Assembly: GCA_905211675.1 (NCBI GenBank)
Contig: CAJMBP010000001.1
Span: forward strand, 1-48,253
DNA: 48,253 nt
From: an uncultured Oscillospiraceae bacterium
GTDB lineage: Bacteria > Bacillota > Clostridia > Oscillospirales > Acutalibacteraceae
Direction of reading: 5' to 3'
Positions 42,239-48,253 of this stretch are shown here, piece by piece. Within the stretch, counting starts at the first letter, position 1, and every line of letters begins with the position of its first letter. The notes beneath the pieces were generated by a model. It made no database searches and was not told the origin of the DNA. It worked only from the letters and a program-made list of their open reading frames with translations. A program made the position numbers and the translations under genes.

Positions 42239-43450
42239 TTATTTGCCACAGTAAATTTCCGTAATTGCCGACGGCACATACGCTTTAATAAATTCGCTCC
42301 GAGCGGCAATTTTACGGGCTTCATCCAAATTTTGGGGAAGCTTTTGATACTTTGCCAGCGTATCCGAATCGGCTTTATACAAATTGATATCGGCTACGGC
42401 AGGTATTTCAAGCTTGTTCTGCAACCCATAAAGCCCCGCATATATAATAAGCGCAAACGCCAAATACGGATTTGCGGTAGGGTCGGGTGAGCGCAACTCG
42501 GCACGGCGATATTCGCCGACTGCCGCAGGAATACGCACAAGCTGCGAACGGTTTTCGCTCGACCATGATACATAACCGGGTGCTTTATCCGAGCCGAAAC
42601 GTTTGTATGAAGCATCGGTAGGATTAAGAAAAAGGGTCATTTCAACAGCCTTTTCAAGTACCCCCGCAATCATATTGCAAAGGTCTTGTGAGCCTTTTGA
42701 ATTTTTAACCGACATATTTATATGAAATCCGTTACCGGGTTTGTTTTTAAGCGGCTTCGGTGAAAAGTTCGCCCACAAACCGTTGCGACGGGCAACCGTT
42801 TTTACCACCGTCTGAAAGGTAATTGCATTGTCGGCGGCGGTCAGGGCGTCGGAATATCTGAAATCTATCTCGTTTTGTCCGGGGCCCTGCTCGTGATGAG
42901 AGCTTTCGGGGCGTATGCCCATTTGCTCTAATGTAAGACAAATTTCACGCCTTATATTTTCGCCTCGGTCTTCGGGCGCAATGTCCATATATCCCGCTTC
43001 GTCATACGGAATGTCGGTTGGTTTTCCGCTTTCATCCAACTGAAAAAGATAAAATTCCTGCTCGGCGCCGAAGGCGAACGAATATCCCGCTTTTTCGGCG
43101 TCGTCAACCGCTTTTTTAAGCAAATATCTGGTATCGCACTCAAAAGGTCTTCCGTCGGGATAGGTTATGTGCGAAAACATACGCACAACCTTGCCGTGTT
43201 CCGGTCTCCACGGAAGCAGCATAAGCGTTTCGGGCTCGGGATGAAGCAATAAATCACACCTGCTTTCATCACCGAAGCCTGCTATAGCAGACGCGTCAAA
43301 TGCAATACCGTATTCAAAGGCACGGGGCAGTTCCGCAGGCATTATAGATATATTTTTTTGTTTGCCGAATACATCACAAAAAGCAAGACGAATAAACTTT
43401 ACATCCTCCTCGTTGACGTACTGCATTACCTCTTCCTTGGAATACTTCAT
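42239..43450 (-). CDS. glnA: Glutamine synthetase (short GSI-like)
   Basis: 403 residues. Makes glutamine from glutamate, ammonia and ATP. N-terminal beta-grasp VKFIRLAFCDVFGKQKNISIM, catalytic GAEQEFYLF, ATP/metal part SHHEQGPGQNEIDFRYSDAL, NGFHINMSV and YRRAELRSPDPTANPYLAFALI. It is about 40 residues shorter than typical GSI-alpha (about 440): the C-terminal tail that usually carries an R-T-x-V-T-x-W-E pattern is absent and the protein ends VPSAITEIYCGK. The adenylylation tyrosine loop of enterobacterial GS is lacking. Such trimmed GS enzymes beside ANTAR regulators occur in clostridia. AGTAGGT site. Confidence 0.94.
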   Translation of the reverse strand: MKYSKEEVMQYVNEEDVKFIRLAFCDVFGKQKNISIMPAELPRAFEYGIAFDASAIAGFGDESRCDLLLHPEPETLMLLPWRPEHGKVVRMFSHITYPDGRPFECDTRYLLKKAVDDAEKAGYSFAFGAEQEFYLFQLDESGKPTDIPYDEAGYMDIAPEDRGENIRREICLTLEQMGIRPESSHHEQGPGQNEIDFRYSDALTAADNAITFQTVVKTVARRNGLWANFSPKPLKNKPGNGFHINMSVKNSKGSQDLCNMIAGVLEKAVEMTLFLNPTDASYKRFGSDKAPGYVSWSSENRSQLVRIPAAVGEYRRAELRSPDPTANPYLAFALIIYAGLYGLQNKLEIPAVADINLYKADSDTLAKYQKLPQNLDEARKIAARSEFIKAYVPSAITEIYCGK

Positions 43451-43470
43451 AATGTTTTACCTACTTTCTG

Positions 43471-44190
43471 TCAATTTGCCACATACATCTGCTTGTACGG
43501 ATTTTTACTGTCGGGTGTAACAACGGTAAAGGGCGAAGCCAAAACCTTTTCTGCATCATAACCGAATAATTCGCAGTATCTTGACACATAAGATTCAAGC
43601 TCTTTCATATCGGACTCATCTGCGGGACGGGCTGTAACCTGACCCGGAAACTCGATATCCTTGCAGTCGCTTCTCAAAAACATTTTTCCGCCGTGCATTC
43701 CCGTGCAGGGGAAGAAACCGACAATTTTTCCGTCTTTTGCCTCAAGGCCGAGAACAACAATAACGCCCCCTGCCTGATACTCGCCGAGAAAGCTGCCCGC
43801 CGTACCGCCGATAACCATAACGGGTACCTTTTCTTTATATTCCTTCATATGTATGCCTGCACGGTATCCGGCATTGCCTTTTACAAAAATTTTGCCGCCT
43901 CGCATGGCATAGCCTGCGGCATCTCCGATATTGCCGTGAATAACAATTTCACCCTCGTTCATGGTGTCGCCTACCGCGTCCTGAGCGTTGGCGTTTACGG
44001 TTATTGCGGCGCCGTTGAGATACGCGCCGAGAGCATTGCCCGGAACGCCTTCAACCGTTACGCTCTTATCCGACATTCCGGCGGCAATAAAGCGTTGACC
44101 GCAGCAATTTGTTATTGTGACATCTCCGCCTTGAGCGCGAAGCTTATCGTTTAAAGCCTTGTAATCAAGGTCTTTTGCATCGATTAACAT
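43471..44190 (-). CDS. Glutamate synthase GXGXG-domain subunit
   Basis: 239 residues encoding only the right-handed beta-helix that is the C-terminal domain of classical GltB. Repeated glycine turns are visible: GVPGNALGAYLNGA, NAQDAVGDTMNEGEIVIHGNIGDAAGYAMRGGKIFVKGNAGYRAG, VIGGTAGSFLGEYQAGGVIVVLGL. A short helical extension follows. It works with the separate FMN subunit and glutaminase encoded upstream. It follows the FAD oxidoreductase by 3 bp. Confidence 0.92.
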   Translation of the reverse strand: MLIDAKDLDYKALNDKLRAQGGDVTITNCCGQRFIAAGMSDKSVTVEGVPGNALGAYLNGAAITVNANAQDAVGDTMNEGEIVIHGNIGDAAGYAMRGGKIFVKGNAGYRAGIHMKEYKEKVPVMVIGGTAGSFLGEYQAGGVIVVLGLEAKDGKIVGFFPCTGMHGGKMFLRSDCKDIEFPGQVTARPADESDMKELESYVSRYCELFGYDAEKVLASPFTVVTPDSKNPYKQMYVAN

Positions 44191-44193
44191 ATA

Positions 44194-45426
44194 TTATACC
44201 ACACCTCCGAACTTTTTTCTACGAATTTTTGAAGAAAACGCAAAAGTTGTAGCACTTTTCTTTAAAATGTCAAAGTCAAGCGAATCAATCGGTGTTTTTT
44301 CGCGTATAACCGATGTGTAAATACCGGCGCGTTCATTGACACCGATAAGTATAAATCCCTTCAAAAGTCCGTCCTTTACAAAAAGCCGTTTTATAGAATT
44401 TTCGTCCTTTTCCTCATACATTTCGCCGTCATAACTTCCGGCGGTCATTGCGTGTAAACCGAAAAAGCCTATCGAGTTCATCGGTATAGCATTATCAAAA
44501 AGCTCGTCACCGCCTGCCATATTTACACCTGCGGTATGCCCCTGCATATATGCGTTAGGCATAATGGCAAGAACCCTTTTTTGACCCAATGAAATATCGT
44601 CGCCCTCGGTGCAGTCGCCTGCGGCGTAAACATCTTTTACAGTGGTTTCCATACGGTCGTTTACAATAATTCCTCTATTCACTTCACCGCCTATTTGCTT
44701 TACCAAAGCGGTGTTTGCCCGCACACCTACCGCAAGCACAAGAACATCGAAATCAACCGTTTTTCCGCTGTTCATAAATGCTGTGTTGCCTTCAAAATAC
44801 GCCGCGCTGTCACCCAACATAAAGCGAATACCGTTTGCCTCTAAATGCTTTTGCATTATTGCGGCACATTCGGCATCAAGAATACTTGAAAGTATATGGT
44901 CGGCAAGGTCGCATACAGTAATGCCGGCAACTCGCGAGTGAAGCCCCTCGGCACATTTAAGACCTATAAGACCGGCACCCACAATCAATACCTTACTGTC
45001 TTTATCTATTGCTTTTTCAAGAGCCAAAGTGTCGTCAAGCGTCATAAAGCTGAACTTCTTTTCAACCGTTTGAAGCCCTTTAAAAGGCGGAATAAAGGGC
45101 GAAGAACCCGTTGCCGCGCAAACAGACGAATACGGCAGCTCGGTGCCGTCGTCAAGAATTACTTTTTTGGTGTCGCAGTCAATTTTTACCGCCTTTTTAC
45201 CGTAAATTACATTGCAATTTGCCTTTTCGTAAAAATCGGCACTGCGGTAGTTCATACGCTCTGTGTCGGTTTTGTTTTCGAGATAGTATGAAATAAGCGG
45301 GCGGCAGTAAACCGGGTGTTTTTCTTCGGACACTACGGTAATTTCAGATTTTTTATCAACACTGCGTATGCCCTCGATAGCGCCCGCCGCGGCAACACCG
45401 TTACCTATAATTACATACTGCTTCAT
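44194..45426 (-). CDS. FAD/NAD(P)-dependent oxidoreductase (GOGAT electron donor)
   Basis: 410 residues, pyridine nucleotide-disulphide oxidoreductase fold. FAD motif YVIIGNGVAAAGAIEGI at the N-terminus, NAD(P) motif VLIVGAGLIGLKCAEGL at about 144-160, second FAD contact DVYAAGDCTEG. The C-terminal domain resembles the NADH-rubredoxin reductase tail. In split glutamate synthases it passes electrons from NAD(P)H through the Fe-S protein to the FMN subunit. The start overlaps the Fe-S protein stop by 4 bp (ATGA). Confidence 0.9.
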   Translation of the reverse strand: MKQYVIIGNGVAAAGAIEGIRSVDKKSEITVVSEEKHPVYCRPLISYYLENKTDTERMNYRSADFYEKANCNVIYGKKAVKIDCDTKKVILDDGTELPYSSVCAATGSSPFIPPFKGLQTVEKKFSFMTLDDTLALEKAIDKDSKVLIVGAGLIGLKCAEGLHSRVAGITVCDLADHILSSILDAECAAIMQKHLEANGIRFMLGDSAAYFEGNTAFMNSGKTVDFDVLVLAVGVRANTALVKQIGGEVNRGIIVNDRMETTVKDVYAAGDCTEGDDISLGQKRVLAIMPNAYMQGHTAGVNMAGGDELFDNAIPMNSIGFFGLHAMTAGSYDGEMYEEKDENSIKRLFVKDGLLKGFILIGVNERAGIYTSVIREKTPIDSLDFDILKKSATTFAFSSKIRRKKFGGVV

Positions 45427-45863
45427 TCGTCGTCACCCCGTTCCTCATAAACAATGGCCCTGTTCGGGCATCCCTTAACACAGGCAGGCTCTCCGCAGGT
45501 GTTTTTAAGACAAAGCTCGCATTTTTGCATAACGCCTTCGGCACTCGGAGCAAGCGAGCCGTAAGGGCACACAAGCACACAGGTAAAACAGCCCACGCAT
45601 TTATTTTTATCAATTACTACCACGCCGTCTTTTTGAGAAATCGCGCCCGCAATACAGCTTTTTACACATATAGGGTCGGTGCAGTGACGGCAGGAAACCG
45701 CGTAGGATATTTTATCGTCTCCTTCAATATGAATACGCGGATAAATCGGTTTGCCTTTAAGAGCGGTTGCCATATCCGAAATGCCGGAATTTGCAAAAGC
45801 GCAGTTATATTCGCAAAGATGGCAGCCGAGGCACCATTCTTCATTTACATATACTCTTTTCAT
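45423..45863 (-). CDS. Multi-cluster 4Fe-4S ferredoxin-like protein
   Basis: 146 residues with cysteine groups at the start (CLGCHLCEYNC), middle (CRHCTDPICVKSC; CVGCFTCVLVCPYG) and end (CELC, CGEPACVKGCP), fitting four [4Fe-4S] clusters as in DMSO-reductase-type electron-transfer subunits. It lies between the FMN-binding GOGAT subunit and the FAD oxidoreductase and is expected to carry electrons between them. GGGAGAGTGATG overlaps the preceding stop codon. Confidence 0.9.
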   Translation of the reverse strand: MKRVYVNEEWCLGCHLCEYNCAFANSGISDMATALKGKPIYPRIHIEGDDKISYAVSCRHCTDPICVKSCIAGAISQKDGVVVIDKNKCVGCFTCVLVCPYGSLAPSAEGVMQKCELCLKNTCGEPACVKGCPNRAIVYEERGDDE

Positions 45864-45869
45864 TTTTCA

Positions 45870-47375
45870 TCACTCTCCCGCGTGAGAAATTCCGAGAATT
45901 TCAAGTTCTTTATCGGTCATACCGATGCCGCGAAGCATAAGACGGTTACCGCGCAAAGCCTCAATAGAGTTTATACCCATTCCGCCCATAAGCTCCTTGA
46001 TTTCATGCTGCCAAGCGTGCATAAGGTTGACAAGGCGTTCACTGCCGACATCGGGATTAAGGCGTTTTACAAGCTCAGGGCGCTGGGTTGCAATTCCCCA
46101 GTTACATTTGCCGGTCTGACAGGTTCGGCAAAGGTGACAGCCGAGCGCCAGCAAGGCCGCAGTCGCCACATAGCAAGCGTCGGCGCCCAAAGCTATAGCC
46201 TTTACAACATCCGAGGCGCTTCTGATACTGCCGCCTACAACCAACGAAACATTATTGCGTATGCCCTCGTCACGCAGGCGTTGGTCAACCGCCGCCAAGG
46301 CAAGCTCAATCGGAATTCCTACATTGTCGCGTATGCGGGTAGGCGCCGCGCCCGTACCGCCGCGAAAGCCGTCGATTGCAATAATGTCGGCGCCGCTTCT
46401 TGCAATGCCGCTTGCTATTGCCGCAATATTATGCACGGCGGCAACCTTTACAATGACAGGTTTTTGGTAATTTGTTGCCTCTTTAAGTGAGAAGACAAGT
46501 TGACGCAGGTCTTCAATAGAATAAATGTCGTGATGAGGAGCCGGCGAAATGGCGTCGGAGCCCTCGGGAATCATACGCGTGCGTGAAACATCACCCACTA
46601 TTTTGGCACCGGGCAGATGACCGCCGATACCCGGCTTTGCGCCCTGACCCATTTTAATTTCAATAGCGGCGCCTGCGCTTAAATAATCTTCGTGAACACC
46701 GAAACGCCCGCTTGCAACCTGAACGACGGTGTTAGCGCCGTAACGGTAAAAATCTTCATGCAGTCCGCCCTCGCCCGTGTTATAAAGAATACCGAGCTCA
46801 CATGCCGCGCGGGCAAGCGAAGCGTGGGCGTTATAGCTTATCGAGCCGTAGCTCATTGCAGAGAACATAACGGGCATCGAAAGTTCTATCTGAGGGGGTA
46901 ACTCACAGTTAATTTTTCCGTTTGCGTCACGCTCAATTTTGCTCGGCTTTTTACCCAAAAATACCCGAGTTTCCATAGGCTCGCGCAACGGGTCAATAGG
47001 CGGATTTGTAACCTGAGAAGCGTTTATTAGTATCTTGTCCCAATATACAGGGAGCGGCTTGGGGTTACCCATCGATGAAAGCAAAACGCCGCCGCTGCTC
47101 GCCTGCTTGTATATCTCTTTGATAGTGTCGCTTTGCCAGTTCGCGTTTTCGCGGAACGTACAGTCGTTCTTGACGATCTTCAGCGCATGTGTGGGGCAAA
47201 GCGATACACAGCGCTGGCAATCGACGCATTTCGACTCATCGCTGAGCATGACCTTACCGTCAGCGTCGTAGCTGTGTACGCCGTTGGCGCACTGCCGTTC
47301 ACAGACGCGACAGGCTATACAGCGATCGTGATTACGCACGATCTCAAATTCGGGAACTATATAATTGACCGACAT
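45870..47375 (-). CDS. Glutamate synthase FMN-binding subunit with N-terminal ferredoxin domain
   Basis: 501 residues. The N-terminal 80 residues hold two [4Fe-4S] motifs (CIACRVCERQC; CVDCQRCVSLCP); the rest is the Glu_synthase (alpha/beta barrel, FMN and 3Fe-4S) domain: MFSAMSYGSISYNAHASLARAA, GEGGLHED, IEIKMGQGAKPGIGGHLPG, ISPAPHHDIYSIEDL, IAIDGFRGGTGAAPT and CRTCQTGKCNWGIATQ. This is the archaeal/clostridial split form. The ATG overlaps the glutaminase stop (TGATG). The 5' end of the gene, from about 47.1 kb, has a markedly higher GC than the remainder. Confidence 0.95.
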   Translation of the reverse strand: MSVNYIVPEFEIVRNHDRCIACRVCERQCANGVHSYDADGKVMLSDESKCVDCQRCVSLCPTHALKIVKNDCTFRENANWQSDTIKEIYKQASSGGVLLSSMGNPKPLPVYWDKILINASQVTNPPIDPLREPMETRVFLGKKPSKIERDANGKINCELPPQIELSMPVMFSAMSYGSISYNAHASLARAACELGILYNTGEGGLHEDFYRYGANTVVQVASGRFGVHEDYLSAGAAIEIKMGQGAKPGIGGHLPGAKIVGDVSRTRMIPEGSDAISPAPHHDIYSIEDLRQLVFSLKEATNYQKPVIVKVAAVHNIAAIASGIARSGADIIAIDGFRGGTGAAPTRIRDNVGIPIELALAAVDQRLRDEGIRNNVSLVVGGSIRSASDVVKAIALGADACYVATAALLALGCHLCRTCQTGKCNWGIATQRPELVKRLNPDVGSERLVNLMHAWQHEIKELMGGMGINSIEALRGNRLMLRGIGMTDKELEILGISHAGE

Positions 47376-48253
47376 CAGTACGCACCTTCCTTTACTTTTA
47401 CGATAACAGGCTCTCCGCCTGCGGGAGCATAAACGTTTTCGGCGTCGGGCTCCATGACACGGATAGCCGCTTCCTCGCTTGCGATGAACACCTTTTCACC
47501 CTTTTCGGCAACGACCATTGAACGGAGCTTCAGGCGGTCATTGAGCGCCATCATCCCGCCGTCGAAGGACAGCAGGATGGAGAACGGCCCGGTGATCAGC
47601 AGCGGGGCGAAGGTGTCCCGCAGGTAGGTGAGCGTCTCCCGCTTTTCCGGGGACTGCCGCCCGATGGTGTCCCAGAACGGCGCCGCGACCACGCCCGCCG
47701 CCTCTTCGAGGGTGAGCCCCTGCTTGCGCATGAGGTAGTCGAAAATATAGGTGATCACCTCGGTATCGGTCTGCAGCGTGCACCTGTAGCCGAACATTTC
47801 CACCCAGCGCCGGTTGGCGTCATAGGAGGAAATCTCGCCGTTGTGCCCCACGGCGCCATCCAGCAGGGCAAACGGATGCGCGCCGCCCCACCATCCCGGC
47901 GTGTTGGTCGGATACCGCCCGTGCGCCGTCCAGCAGTAGCCCGCGTATTCGTCGAGCTTGTAAAACGCACCGACATCCTCCGGATAGCCCACCGCCTTGA
48001 ACACGCCCATGTTTTTGCCGCTCGAAAACACATAGGCGCCGTCGATCTTCGTATTGACGGTGATCACGCACCGCGCCACGAACTCGCGCTCATCCAGCTG
48101 GCTGTCGACCAGCTTTGTATGAAGGGGCTGAACAAAATAGCGCCAGATCAGCGGCGCATCCGTAATGGCCGGGGTTTTTCGCACGGGGATCTTAGAAAGG
48201 TTGATGATCTCAAAATGCCTTTCTAAAAACGCCTCGCATGTTTTTTTCGCTTC
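47375..48253 (-). CDS. Glutamate synthase glutaminase (GATase class II) subunit, 5' partial
   Basis: At least 292 residues; the frame stays open to the window edge (EAKKTCEAFLERHF-like start) and the catalytic N-terminal cysteine lies outside. The visible part has WTAHGRYPTNTPGWWGGAHPFALLDGAVGHNGEISSYD, typical of the glutaminase domain of split glutamate synthases, and LQTDTEVITYIFDYL. It releases ammonia for the FMN subunit. Composition differs strongly from the rest of the window: hand counts give 37 of 60 GC at 47521-47580 and 45 of 60 at 47641-47700, against 25 of 60 at 42241-42300. The stop overlaps the next start. Confidence 0.9.
   Translation of the reverse strand, partial: EAKKTCEAFLERHFEIINLSKIPVRKTPAITDAPLIWRYFVQPLHTKLVDSQLDEREFVARCVITVNTKIDGAYVFSSGKNMGVFKAVGYPEDVGAFYKLDEYAGYCWTAHGRYPTNTPGWWGGAHPFALLDGAVGHNGEISSYDANRRWVEMFGYRCTLQTDTEVITYIFDYLMRKQGLTLEEAAGVVAAPFWDTIGRQSPEKRETLTYLRDTFAPLLITGPFSILLSFDGGMMALNDRLKLRSMVVAEKGEKVFIASEEAAIRVMEPDAENVYAPAGGEPVIVKVKEGAY

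Noticed and set aside
47538..48226. Several long overlapping frames at the right end
   Set aside because: They are by-products of high GC; the glutaminase frame has clear family motifs and fits the operon, the others have none.

Overview
The window looks like a chromosomal segment of a low-to-mid GC gut-type Firmicute (class Clostridia, probably near Oscillospirales/Ruminococcaceae). This is inferred from the strong Shine-Dalgarno sites, the TTGACA-17-TATAAT promoters, the SipW-type secreted proteins, DapL-type lysine synthesis, a split glutamate synthase with an ANTAR regulator, and the ABC_sub_bind transporter. No rRNA, tRNA, CRISPR array or intact mobile element was seen.

Layout. (1) 1-3.1 kb: two secreted TasA/camelysin-like proteins, the first carrying GLUG repeats and cut by the window edge; between them lies a 27-bp RNA stem. 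(2) 3.2-3.6 kb: fused relics of an ABC permease and a sensor histidine kinase. (3) 3.7-4.8 kb: an SGNH hydrolase. (4) 4.85-12.3 kb: two divergent TetR-controlled units, TetR plus methyltransferase leftward, and TetR, GNAT-YoaP, tandem GNAT and two ABC-2 exporters rightward. (5) 12.4-16.6 kb: small membrane protein, DUF218 protein, malQ, malic enzyme, small orphan. (6) 16.7-21.7 kb: GH38 alpha-mannosidase, AraC regulator and GH130 phosphorylase. (7) 21.8-25.4 kb: ABC_sub_bind uptake system with an AraC gene at the end of its operon. (8) 25.5-40.8 kb: a long leftward operon purC-purA-purB-guaA-pyrG-purF-carA-carB, continued by dapL, a frameshifted nitrilase gene and nadE. (9) 40.9-41.5 kb: an ECF transporter S component. 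(10) 41.6-48.25 kb: a leftward nitrogen-assimilation operon, split GOGAT (glutaminase, Fe-S/FMN subunit, Fe-S protein, FAD oxidoreductase, GXGXG subunit), glutamine synthetase and an ANTAR regulator.

How they work together. Regions 8 and 10 form a glutamine economy on one strand: glutamine and glutamate are made by GlnA and GOGAT, and the amide nitrogen is spent by four consecutive glutamine amidotransferase enzymes (GuaA, PyrG, PurF, CarA). Region 4 reads as a sensing, modification and export module for an unknown small molecule. Region 6 suggests use of mannose-containing glycans.

Most notable items: the 27-bp stem between the secreted-protein genes, whose only non-Watson-Crick pairs are G-U in the sense strand; the paired TetR operators placed inside promoter spacers; an attenuator-like hairpin at the start of the purC transcript; and an abrupt rise in GC near 47.1 kb, inside the FMN subunit gene, which points to recombination or an assembly join.
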